Positions 38,101 through 52,000 of a DNA stretch of 64,000 nucleotides are shown here, piece by piece (positions within the stretch are counted from its first letter, which is position 1; every line of letters starts with the position of its first letter). Under the pieces are notes generated by a model, which was not told the DNA's origin, ran no database searches, and worked only from the letters and a program-made list of their open reading frames with translations. The position numbers and the translations under genes were made by a program. The stretch is from Microvelia longipes (lineage: Eukaryota; Arthropoda; Insecta; Hemiptera; Veliidae). Where the stretch lies: positions 30,481,658 through 30,545,657 of the forward strand of contig JACMZG010001914.1 of the NCBI GenBank assembly GCA_018340805.1, written 5' to 3'.

Positions 38101-41100
38101 CCTAATATTTTGAGCGAGCTCATTTATATGAAGGGCTCCACTCTGGATAGGCAGACTATGCTTTTCCTTCATAATTTAAGGTACATATCAGAAAAAATTG
38201 GTTTGCAGTAGTACAAAATGAGACACATTTTTTAGGCCTAGCTCTTGGAATAGAACCATTAGTATAAGGCAGGGCCACTTCCAAAACAAGAAAATTCAAA
38301 GGTGTTGCACCAACTTTGAATTCGTTTTTCTGTAATTTACCTGCAGAAGTGCCAGCTCAATAAACAACAATAAAAATAAAAGACATACTTACTTAACAAC
38401 TGCTTACAAAAAAGCATTTAAAAACACATAATCATTTGTGTGATTATGAGTAGCATATTAACTACAATACTTTGTAATTAAAATAACACTGAAAACACAA
38501 GAGTTGAGACTTTGAATATACTACAATAGTACTTACTTCTTAATAAGTATAAGTTCATCATCACAAACTCTCTCTTGGCTTACTTCAGCAGCTTCACCGA
38601 TATAACTAGCTTCAAACACTTCTTCACCTATTCAACAGAAAATTAAAGCTAATAAAAAAAAGTAAATAATATATTTTCAAACTAAAATTTCTATTAATTT
38701 AATAAAATTTGACATTTTAAACACATTATAGGAAAATTGTTTCAAAGAGGGTTGAAACAACTTCTATGGGACTTTTTGTGACCTAATTTTAACCTTCTAT
38801 AATATGTATGAGTCACAACTTAAGAATTGATCTACATGTTAGCTCTAGTAATAATAATGTATGCATAAAATAACAAAATAAGAAAGTATACAGAACAAGT
38901 TGAAACTGTACTTCTTTAGATGGTTACACCCCAATGGTTTAACAAAAATTGTAAGGATTTATCCTTAATAAATAAAATAGAATATACCTGGGCCCCATTT
39001 CACGAAAGTACAAGTCTTTTATACAACAATCAAAAAGCTACAAGCTTACTAATAATTGTAAGAAATTTGTTTCACTAATGTACAAGTGTAGACTGGTAAT
39101 TATTAGCGGTTTACAAATAACAAAAGGGGATTAGTGTAAAAAAATAAGTTTTAGATGCTTAAAGATCAAAATCTAATAGATGGATCTTAACTAAACTTTA
39201 AACTCAGACTACTCATGGGTCAGAATTAACATATTTTATGACTCATCGAAAACTTTTCTTAAATAACCATAAGGAGTTTAGTGTAAGGAAAACAAATTTG
39301 AGTCTTACATCTTAGAATTCCATTGATAGAGCTTGACTAAACTTTAAACATAGAATCCTCATAGGTCAGAATAAACACATTTTATGTGTCATCCAGATCT
39401 TTTCTATAATAATTTTTGGGGTAAGTGTAAAAATGTTCAAAGCTAACAGATTGAATCTAAACGATGGATCTTGACCTAACATTCAATTATACCACTGACT
39501 GATCACAATGAACACCATTTGAGTCTAAAATAATATTTATACATCTCAAATAATACTATTGTGTGTTCTAAAATAATTGATGTTTATTGAATTGTTCAAC
39601 TTATGGCCTATTTTGTTGAGAATATTATTGTATTCTCATTAAAAGTCAAAACACACGAGTTAAGAATTCCATTTTTTATTGTCAACTTATCGAAACATAG
39701 AACTTACCAAGCAATCATAAAGCACGGCTTGAGAATCACCAGATAGACAAAAACATCTTAAAAAATAATTTTCTTGCTGTAACAGCTGTTAACAACTTCT
39801 ATTTTTTGTAGTCCTCAAAGAAATAATTAATAATTTGTTTGAAAAATAAAATATTTGCGGAGCGAAGCTCACGTAGCACTGCTAGCATTTAAAAGAAAAA
39901 TGTTTTACAAACTCATATTGAGCACTAGATTACTAATAAACTAAAAGTTGGCAATAAAAACTAAGTTTTATACTAACAGAATTAACTTGTAATTCAGTCT
40001 ACCAAGGCTTGGGGTTGGCTAGAAATTTAACAACGTTACAAATAATTGAAATATATATCATTTGATACTACCGAGTTTTGCAAACTCATAGTTCTCGTAG
40101 TTTTGCATGAATAGTTGAGACAATATAATTGTGCGAGAGACACCTAGGAAATGCATTCTGCTTGTTACATTACCTAGGTGTCTCTCGCCACAATTATATT
40201 GTGTCAACGTATTCATGTTTTGCAAAACTCGGGTAGTATCAAGATGAATATGTTTTGCTTGCCATGCATGATGCGGTAAGAGAGCACGCTCGTCTCGGTA
40301 GTAAATACTTCACATTACATTCTTCGGAGTTAATTGAAGGTCAGAGTGAGTTCAGGCTCTGTCGGGGCCCTGATGAGTTAGACGTAACTAAACAGAGTGG
40401 GACATGAAATTATGTCGAGCCATCAATGATGACGAATGTCGAATGATGGAACAGTTCCCAGAAGTAGCATTGCATTTTGCTTGTTACATTTCCTAGGTGT
40501 CTCTTGCAAAATTATATAGTGTCAATTGTAATAGATAAGAAAATGTAGTTTATTAAAAATAAAAATGCTACAAATGTACAAGTGTATCCTTGGTAACACT
40601 TGTACATTTGTCATTACAATTTGTTTTTTTCAATCTTTGTAAGTACAAGACTTGTACTTTTGTGAAATGGGCCCCTGGTAAGGCCCAAAACAGGACAGAC
40701 CTAACCCCCTACTTTACTCTATTCATAATGGACAACTGAAGGAGTTACAGGGATGAGGCAAGTTGTAAGTCATGAGGAAGCAAAGCTATGTCCACTAAGC
40801 TATGTTAAAATTGAATAAAAAGTTGATAATTTTACTTTTCCTTACCTTCTTATACAGAAGGTATATAGAGGAAAAGTATTGGTTTCATCCAAAAAATTTT
40901 AACCCGAGATTTCACTTGAATTATCCATTTTAGGTGTTTTAGGACCATCTGAACCGATTTCAGTGTGTGTGTGTGTGTCTGTGTCACGCATAACTCCCAC
41001 TGTGTTTATGCTAGATAGTTGAAACTTGGTACAAAAATCAGTCTTTGGGTCTAGTTGTGCTGGTTTTCCGCCAAAAATTCAAATAATTTAATAAAACCGA

Positions 41101-44100
41101 GTAAAAATCGGAACTTTTTCTCATTTAAGATTATGCGAAGTTTAACGTTCTTGTATGCTTTTTATGCGGGTACGGGGTACCTCAGAAGTTTAAAAACCCT
41201 AGGCCATTTGCTTACTATCCTATTCTGAGAACGAGCGAAGCATATAAACTTAGGCCACTGGAACCATCCTATTCTGAGGACGAGCGAAGCATATAAACTC
41301 TAGGCATTGGTAACCATCCTATCTGAGACGAGCGAAGCATATAAACTCTAGGCTATTGGTAACCATCCTATTTGTAGGACGAGCGAAGCATATAAACCTC
41401 TAGGCCAGTAACCATCCTATTCTGAGGACGAGCGAAGCAATAAACTCTAGGCCATTGGTAACCATTCCTATTCTGAGACGAGCGAAGCATATAAACTCTA
41501 GGCATTGGTAACTATCCTATTCGTAGGACGAGCGAAGCATATAAACTCTAGGCACTGGTAACCATCCTATTTCTGAGGACGAGCGAAGCATATAACTCTA
41601 GGCCACTGGTAACCATCCTATTCGTAGGACGAGCGAAGCATATAAACTCTAGGCATTGGTAACCATCCTATCTGAGGATGAGCGAAGCATATAAACTCTT
41701 GGCCACTGGTAACCATCCTATTCGTAGGACGAGCGAAGCATATAAACTCTAGGCCACTGGTAACCATCCTATTCTGAGGACAAGCGAAGCATATAAACTC
41801 TAGGCACTGGTAACCATCCTATTCGTAGGACGAGCGAAGCATATAAACTCTAGGCCACTGGTAACCATCCTATTCTGAGGACGAGCGAAGCATATAAACT
41901 CTAGGCCATTGGTAACCATCCTATTCTGAGGACGAGCGAAGCGAGTCCGAAGGGTGAGGAAAAGTTCCGAGGTACCCCGTACCCGATTTTTTAGGATTTA
42001 AATGTAAAATCAATGGCTAACAGATTTTCTGGGGGCTACATTAAAAATTATATGGATTATTTGTTTCTGTAGCATAAATACACAGATTCAGTACTGTTTC
42101 AGCAACAGCTCTTATAAGTTAGAACAATGTCATTATTATTATTATTAGATTTCAAGGGTAGGTATAAAACCCATGCACTGCTACTTTAAGTCTTTTGTAC
42201 AAATACCCTTGTGTTCACTTTTTACAGGAGATCTTTTCCCTTGATTAGTTCTAGGATTTTTGTCACTAAGTCCTCATCTGGGTTTTCAACTCTGTTTAAG
42301 GTAGCTTTCCCAAATAACATAAATCTCTTATATGCGAGGGCTTCACACTCAAATATGATGTGTGTTGCTGATTCAGAGGATAGTCCACAAAGTCTGCAGA
42401 CAGGCTCTTCTAAGTAGTTTACTATGTTATTCATAGGAACAATGTCTTACTAACAATGTCATACTTGTTTTCATATATTCCACTTTATAGTTACTGTTAC
42501 AGACACTTGAAGTAGACTTAAGTGTTTAAGGACATAGCTTAACCATCAAAACAAGAGTTGAAGTTTTAGAAAACTAACAGCAGTTAGGACTATAAAAACC
42601 AATAACTGCAGAGAATGGTTACCTTCCATGTTAGACAAAGATGTGAGGTAGGCAGCTCCTGTAGCTTTGGCAATTCTTTTCAAATCAGCTTTCTTTACCC
42701 TCCTAACTGCCATGGCTTTGGCTTCAACAAAGTACTGCAACACAAAATTTTACAGTCTGATAATAATAGGGATTTTATTGTAACATTGTTCTTCTATTCA
42801 ATAAATTTGATTACAACTTCAGTCACTATTTATAATAATAATTATATATTTTGATTTTTAAATATATGTAAATAAGTATATGCTTTGAGAAAATGTGAAA
42901 TATGTTTTTTTTTAAATAAGTGTGTTCATTTTCTATAGTTTCTAAATAATAAGTAAAAATAGATCAATCTGCCCAATAGAAATTTTGAACCAAAACAAGT
43001 TGCTAAACATGAGCCTACGCTTCGTAATCTCATAGAATAACATGGGCCACTTTGAGGCATGAACCACACCTTTGCTAGCCACAGATGTGGTTGAGATGTT
43101 GTTGGGCACTAGAAAGCTTAGCAAAAATATTAAGACATTTTTAACACTTGGCCACCATTTGTCTTCACCAGAATGATGAAGACAAAATAATCAACCTAAA
43201 ATTGATTGCGTACCTTAAGGCAGAGGTCGTCAATGCCACCAGTAACCAGAATTACATTAGCACCTGCACTAACAATCTTTTTAACTCTTTCCTTGGTCAT
43301 TAAATTCTCCTGCTCTCTAATAGCTTCTAATTTTTCAGGATCAGTAACTAAAATCTAAACAAACAGAAGTACAGACATAATCATAGATATTTAAATTATT
43401 TTAAAAGAGTACACCAATAAACAATTTGGGCTATTTTGTGGAAAAATATTAGGAACTAAAAAAGATTTATCTAAATAATATACCTCACTCATTTAATTGA
43501 AATTCTCTCATGGGTAAATAAAAATCTGTTATCTGAACAACCTTATAAATACAATTTTCTAAGTAAAATTTCACCTGAACAACCATAAGTGCAATTTTCT
43601 GAGTAAAATTGACTAAAACAATTAACTTAAACAAAATTAGAAAAATCATTAGATAAACCAATAAAACAAATGACCTCCTATAATGATTCAATGAAGATTT
43701 CTAATAATTTAACATAAACTAACATACTAATATAACATAAAACAAATGATATTACCTCGATACCTAACTTCATTTTTGATTTTTGTAAGGAAAAGTCTAG
43801 ACAGGCAATTTTGGCATTAGCTATTTTCCTTGGCATAGCTGAAACAAAAAATTAGGAGCTAAAAATGGAAACAAAACTAAAAAGGGTAAAACAGACAAGT
43901 TTGTTAAAAACCGTTGATGGTAAAGATCATATCTCAGCATTATTAAGAGATACAATAATGCATAGATCATGCAAATAAATGCACTACAAGATCACATTAA
44001 AAATAAATAAAACAATGCATTTTTGACCAAAAGTTTATATTATTATAGTTTATATTTTTGACCTTTTGGTTATATTAACCAAAAGTTGAAGAATCAGCTA

Positions 44101-47100
44101 CTTGATGTTGGATATGATTATCTTAGCACCGGTTTTGGCTCAATTCTGTCATCAGCAGGTGAGCACAATTTAAGAGTTTATTAGTCTAATTCTGTAAATA
44201 CTTTCTAGTTTCTATGAGCGGGGCGAGCCTCTGAATCTGATTCAGGGATATTTATATGTTTTATATGCAAAAACAAGTATTGACAGTAGCTAAAACCTAG
44301 AAAAATAAATAATTACTCAGGTACTGACTGCCAACATTTACACTGATAAAACCAACAGTACACAACCTGGACAAATAAATCATTACTATGATACTGACTC
44401 TCAAAAGTTACACTTAAACTGGCCTAGAGATAACAGGCAGATTTAAATCTGCAAAAAGTGATCACCATACTAGTTGTTGAACTATAGATGATTTTAGAAG
44501 TTTAGAAAGATTTGTATGTAGTTGTTTTCATGTTAATAAATATGGTTTCTTACAATTATTTCTGTTTTTAAATCCCTTTACCTTTTGAAGCAGCTGTACA
44601 GTTTAGAGCGTAGCCATCAACAAGAATACTCTCCCTAGCTGATTTACCATGTGCCTTAAGTACGTTAATAGCTTTAACTGGATACAATGTTTTACCACCA
44701 GACTGTACTTTGACAGCTTGAATAGCATCTACACAAATCTCAGAGAAGAAATCACTATCACTGTTAAGTGAATCAAGTTAAAGAAAATACACCAACAATC
44801 AAAACCAATGAAACATTGGGTACAGGGTACCTTGAAACTTTATCTCACTCCATCAGATTTGCTTAGCACATCCTCACCACGTTATTTTATTAAAGTGTAG
44901 ATCAGCATTTCTCAACCTTTTGGAGAAGTCCCCCAAATAATTTGATAGTAACTACCCCGCAACCCAATTTTCAGACTTAATATTTGAGCTAGCTTATATT
45001 TTGTGGGCTTAGTATATTTTGAATGGTGATTAAATTAATTAACAAAACAGGTACATACAGAGTATTGTATTATAGAACAGTAAATTATTATTTGCTTTTA
45101 ATATTTTTAATAATTTAGCATTTTAAATTAAAGTCCACAGCTGCTTTTTTTGTCGGAGCATAAGACAAATTATAAAATTGGGGAGCACAATTAACCAGAA
45201 TTTGTGCTCTATCAGGCTTTTTTCTTTTATTTTGGGAGCTCTTAGGGTATTTCTTGAAAGTTGAATGCAAGAGAGCCTGACGCCATACCATAATTATATT
45301 TGTATCTTTATTCTTTTTTTTTAATATTCTAGAACAAACAATCCCTCCATTTCCCCTAAATACAGCTAGATCATCAAAATGTTACAGAAATGATCCTATA
45401 AAGAGTCATATGTATCTCATGAACAGCAGAAGGCAACTGTCAAATACAAGAGGAATAGCTGAAATAACTTCTTATCAATGTTTACACAATTTTCAACATG
45501 CTTAATCTAAAAAATAAACTTAATAAACTATTTTTGTGTTATAGAATGTTTTCAAAAGTAAGTATACAAACAATTTTTTTTTTAATTTTAAATAAAAATA
45601 AGGTACTTTAACCAATCATTTTCTTGTGACCCAACAATAAATGTTTGGGACCCAATTTTGGGTCATAACCTAAGGGTTAAGAAGTGATGTTATAGATCTA
45701 TGAGCTCCCTTCATAAGTCCTCAGACAGTAAAAAACTGTTTTATACCCACCTACTGATTGATCATGCTTGATTTTGCTTAACACATGTGAACCATGGAAA
45801 AACTGGCAGTATTAATATACAACTTTCTATAATTGTTTATAATTTAACAGGGTATACTCATACCAAAATCCTACTTTTAAATCAATTAGATGTTTTCACA
45901 TATTATAAAAAAACTGATCAATCTATCGTTTTTGTACATTTGATAACTTTTTTGTTAAGTAATTAATGATGGTTACTGACTCCATAAAAAAAAATTTCTA
46001 GATTTCACACTGGACCTTAAGGTAGATTTTATACAGTTACAACTCTTTTGCATTAATACACTATAGGATATGATGATGACATACAGACACCTGGGTAAAA
46101 ACCAATCAGGAGGTCATCAAAACACCCAAAATGGATACATTGGGTGATATCTCAGTTTTGGATTAGAAGTGTAAAGGCATAACTTTTCATATTTCCTATG
46201 GTAACACTTAATTACGATCCTGGCAGTTTCAAACTTGAGACATTGCTAATGCTGCTGGATGGTAGGTCTTATGAGTTCTAAGTTATAGAAAAGCTATAAG
46301 AGTGTAACCATTACTACACCACAAAAAAGACCTTCGTAAAAAGCAAATATAATTTTTTTTTGTGTTTTTTTGCTGTAATAAAAGCTATAACAAAAATTGT
46401 ATTAAAAAAGGATACGCTCCAATAACTTTGCTAGACATGGAAGTTTTAGCAGCATTCACCAAGAAATTTCTTTTGAGATCGTCAACAGGGAAACTTAAAT
46501 GTTCTTGAATATACTTTTGAGCTTCCCTAAAAAAAAGATACATTTTATTAGGTTGACAAGAGTTGTAAACACAAAATAAATCAGATCTCTGTTAAAATTC
46601 GCCAGTTAAAAACTTTTGCTATTTTTGAGTAGTCTTCTTCCACATTCAGAAGAGGGGAGATCCTACAAATATCTTTAACCCTCCTCTAATGAAAGGTAAT
46701 GATAACGAGGGAGAGATGAGAACTACATGTTCAATCATCCAGCAACTAGGTCTTCTAGGACACTTTTTACAAACTCCCTATTGTGGTGATATTGGGCCCA
46801 AATGGGAATAATTAAGGGGAAAGCCCAGCAAAGTAAATTAATATTAACAAGTAATTAATAATTAAAGGGCGGACCTGCAGTGAGTGACATTAAAGGAAAG
46901 TAAAACAGCCATTTTGATGTGTCACAAATAATTAAATATGAGAAAACGGAAATGAGTTAAAACTAACATATAAATAATATACACCAGACGCAAGTAACCG
47001 AGGTCAGGAGGTCGGACATGAACTGATTCGTCCCGCCACTGACGCTCTCCCCTACCAACGGTTTCTAGGGAAGGACCAGAGAGCCACCACAACCACATAA

Positions 47101-48927
47101 AAAACCCTGACTCATACTCGCATACCAGTACTAATCTAAGACCTACAAATCTTACCCCCAGGGTCCCCCTATTTCATTACACTATGTAAGGACACTTTTA
47201 ACAGTAGTGCACTGAAGGCAATGGCCAGATAATCCAAGCTAGAGTCATGGAGCATCGCAGGCTTATCTTTCAGATCTTGTTGCACCCACTAGGGTTCACT
47301 AGATAGCCTGTATTTTTAACATACTGTCTCTCACTTTTTTAATTGACTTTTACTATAGACTGAAAATTTTAAACCACTTTGTTTGACTTATATACTTCAA
47401 TGTTAACAACTTCATTTAGTCTACACAGTTACCTTCTCCTGAGTTAGAGAACAGACCTAATAGCCCCACATAGTTTCAACACTTCATCTGCCTCACTACA
47501 CCTCTATGTGAGCATATCCAGTTATTATGACCTTTAATCTGCTATGTAGCATTGATAGCTCTCTACAGTCCCACTACAGAGTCCAAGAGTACAGGCAGGT
47601 AAAAGTGTCCAAAAGTATCCACATCACACGTTTCTTAAGTACTGTTTGCTTCTCAAGTAAGCATCCATTAACTTAGCAATTAGCTAGCAAGCCTGAAATT
47701 ATGTAAGGACTTCATGTTGAAGACAACTCAACATTCATTCAACCTCTTGAGAACCAACTCTACTCTTATTTTGAGGAGAAGGTAACTCCAGTAGGCCCTC
47801 TATTTAGCATGGAAACCAAGTGGCCTGACTGAGAATTGAACTTGTTGTGTGGGCAAGGTCTCAGTCCTAAGAGCAGATCCATCCACCCCTTTATCGTTTT
47901 CTCCTTTTTTTCTGGCGTACTCTTAACAAAGACGTGTAAAGATTGATTGTTGCTATACCTCGATATTTCATTTAACAAGTAAATTTTCTTCCTTTGATTA
48001 GTACGAAAATAAATCTTAGGAGAGGCCAAGAACCCTATTAAAAACCTGATGGTTGTGATTAATTAGTATTAACCCTATTAAACTTGGTTTGTTTAATTAG
48101 ACAAGTTTTTGGAAATTAGGGGGTAAAACTTTCCCCGAGAAAAGAGGGGGGTTGAAAATAAATAGTCATATATTTCAAGGCAATAAACCAATAAAACTAA
48201 TAAATCTAATTAAATTGGTCCAGAAACAGTTATATTATTTACATAATATAACCTTTTTTTTATGTTTGAATCCATTTCTTGTTTAAGTTTTAGATTTATG
48301 CTTCATAACTTGAAGCAGTAGCATTACTACTTGTAACTATTTTTTTCTGGATTATTTGAAGTATTCAAATCAAAGGTAAGCATAAACTTAGGGCTAATAA
48401 TCATGTGACATACCAATTCAGGAAGGATGGACATAGTTATTCAAAACCAATGGTATAAATATGTGAATTTCCTATGAAAATCTAGACAAAATTGAATAAC
48501 CAGTAATAATGGTACCGTTTGGGTTATGAAACATTAACCTTAAGCAAGAAATTACTACTTAAGCATAGAAGCATACCAAGAAGTAGCCTAGCATGTGGGC
48601 CTCCGTGCCAAAATTATGCTTAAAACAACTTAATACTAATAAACTTTTTACAAAAATGGTAATTACTCACTTGCAAGCAAGCCTGTATCCGCTGATAATA
48701 GAAGTAGGGTGAATCTTTTGTTTAACTAATTCGTCAGCATTTTTAAGAAGTTCAGCAGCAATGATGACCTATTAGACAGAAAATTGAATTAAGAGTCAAT
48801 ATATAAGACGGACTAAAAATAAATAAATATATTTATAATAATACCTTCAGCGAATTATGAAAGAAAAATGAGCTTTGGGGTTATAGAAGGGAGAGATGGT
48901 ATATATATATATATTATATATATATTA

Positions 48928-49001
<74 letters not shown>

Positions 49002-52000
49002 CGAAATGAAACTTGATACAAAAATTGACCTTGATAATGTCCTGATCCATATTGTTTATGAAATATGTGTGACGTCATAAACCAACATTAATGACTCAGC
49101 AAAATGTCAGTTATATTAAGTTATAGGTGAATGCTATTTAATAGAAACAAAATCAGATTTAGGATAAGTTAGATAGAGAGTATTATGCAAAAGATGAAAC
49201 AAAAAGATTAAAAGTGTGGAATACTAAATTACAGTTTCATATGCCAGTAAATAGATATCATTGACATTAAAAAATCAGACATAAAACTTACCACAGAAGT
49301 GGTTCCATCTCCAACTTCTTGATCTTGAAGTTGAGCCAAATCTACCAAAACTTTAGCAGCAGGGTGCTCTACTTCCAACAACTGAAGTATAGTAGCACCA
49401 TCATTTGTTACAGTTACATCCTGTACAAAGCAACAAGTAAAATTGTACTTGGTTACTGCTTCTTTAAGTAAATTCATGATTTCACAAAAAATAAGTCCTC
49501 ATTTTAAGTTAAGAAGAAACATCGATACAACAACAAAGAAGTGTCAACTTGTAAACGAGTAAAAATGTTTTTTAATTAAATGCTTGAGAGTCTAACAAGC
49601 TTTTGGTTCTAAATTGACTGAGCTTTTAACAGCATATCAAATAATTGTTTGGGTTTGGTTGTTGACTTATTAGTTGTATCAACAAGTTTGATGGAAACCT
49701 ATACAGAATGTAACTTTATTCATCAGGTACTCAGATGATAAGTTGAAAACATCTGATGAGCACAAGATGGGAGTTGATTTTATACATCAAGGTCACTCAT
49801 GGCAGAAAACGTTGCTCAGCAGTGGGAAAAGTTGACTCACCACCTCCGCAAGCTGATGACCTTATCATAAACCTGATTATTACTGTCTTTACCTAATACT
49901 TTGAGTGTTGAATTTGAAACAACCGCCCATAAAATAAAGAACCAGCAGTGTTTTTTATATTAGCTTTCTTATATATATTACAATAATTTACATGTTTACT
50001 ATAAATGGAGGTTATTCCCTCTGCTAAAGAATAAAAAACTGCATGTTTTAAATATTTAGTTGAACACTCTTACATAAGAGATCTTTCCTTGTAGAAAAAC
50101 ATATTTATTTAGAGGATAAAACACTGGTAATTTATTTATATTTTTTATTAATTAGCATAGAGTTATTCTGTTCATTAATTAGACATTGCTATTCCTAACA
50201 ATGTTTAAAAAGTTACCTATATTACAGTCATTGTGAATATAATAAAAATAATGTAAAATTATTTTGGCCTTATTTATTCAAGTTTCATCACATACCTCAC
50301 TCATCGACACACGCCTTTTTGTTTAGCTGGTTTATCAGTTGGGAGTAAAGATTTTTAATGTAAATACAATATCATCTATATTCAGTGTATTAATTCTGTC
50401 TACTGTACTGATCATACATTTTTATTCTTAAATGATAAGTAATAACTTCTTTAAGTAACGCTGAACCAGCTCAGAGGGACTTGATAAAAGTTGTATCTTT
50501 ATTAATCTGATGTTATACGTTATTTGTTTCTCCCACCACTCATCAGGTAAAATATGTAAAGCATCAGATGAGTGCCAAAATCAATCAGATAGCATTGCTT
50601 GGTTAATTCACAAACGGCATGAAACTTCAACTCTCTGCTCTAAAACTCAACTACACATAAAAGAAATATTAAAATTTAAATCTATAAAATACTTACATAT
50701 ACAAATACTCACTCCAATATATCCACAATGCATTTTATCAAGACCAAACTGGCCAAGGAGCTCTTCACAATGTTTGCAATAGCACATTGCTGCCAATAAC
50801 CTAAAAATTAAAAATAAAAAAATTTGTATAAGCAATAATGTATTTCTTCTGTAAGTTTGAAGTGGATATCAAATATGTTCTCTAACTAGGGATACAAAAA
50901 AAAATGCATTTAAAATGCCTTTTGAAAAAATTAAAGGTTTAAGTCTACCTCTGTGGCTGAGAATTTTATGAGCCTTGATTTTTGGTACTGTGAGATCTTG
51001 GATTCAACAGCCTGGGCCTATGCTCTCAGTTTATTGTAATAGTAATTAAAGTAATAAAATAATCCCTAATTTTTAATTGAGACTTAAAGCAGGGTCCGTG
51101 ATTTTAATCGCATATAAAACATAATTACTTCTTATTTTCAAAAGATCAAAATTAATTAAAGGATCTTTATCAATGTTAAAATCTTATTAATTATTTAAAA
51201 TGTAAAATTTTCATAAAAAGTTAGAAAAATATAAATGATGTGTTATTTTTTTTTACTAGACCCTGTAATCATGAATGAACCATAACCATGAGAAATGGAA
51301 ATTAATTTGCGTGTTTATTGTTTTTTATTTTTTTTTTTTTTTTTTATGTAAAAAAATGCTATTTATATTTTTTCTAACAAATAATCTTATAAAAGAACTA
51401 AAAATGTTTATAGAATAAATAAACGTCTCGATTAATAACTGATAACAATACTAATAACAGTGGTATATGGTGAAAACTAGCGCTTGGTGCGGTAGTTGCA
51501 ACTAGCCCTTGTTTTTAAAGGACCACCTCAACCCAGAGAGTTAGACCACTGTGTCCCGCGCCCCCCATTCCTACTGTATGAATTTCTACCACACTTTAGA
51601 CGCAATATTTTGGCAGGATAAGCTATAATGATATCTTACTCGGTCAACTAAACAAATACAGTGCAAAGAACCGAATCATAAAAAATGCTTATTGAATACA
51701 TTCGCCTGTTAAATACTCAGTATGTAAGTAGTATACATAAAACTAGATCAACCAGAAAAGTTAATAAATTAATATCCCACCATCAGTTGCCTATTAGACA
51801 TATCCACATACAGTCTTAGTTTCTAAAAAGTTTTTAATAGGTGTTATGATAATTTTATGCCACGTTTGAAAGAGAAATAGTACGATCCTAGATTTGCAGA
51901 GACAGATCCCAGACAGTCTTCTACAAGAAAAACTAAAGGGTGGTTCCACACCACTGAGTACGATTTATCGCCAGTTTACACACAAATAAACTTGACAATC

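Noticed and set aside
37754..38113. 119-codon plus-strand frame
   Set aside because: It spans a foldback palindrome, with its two halves being reverse complements.
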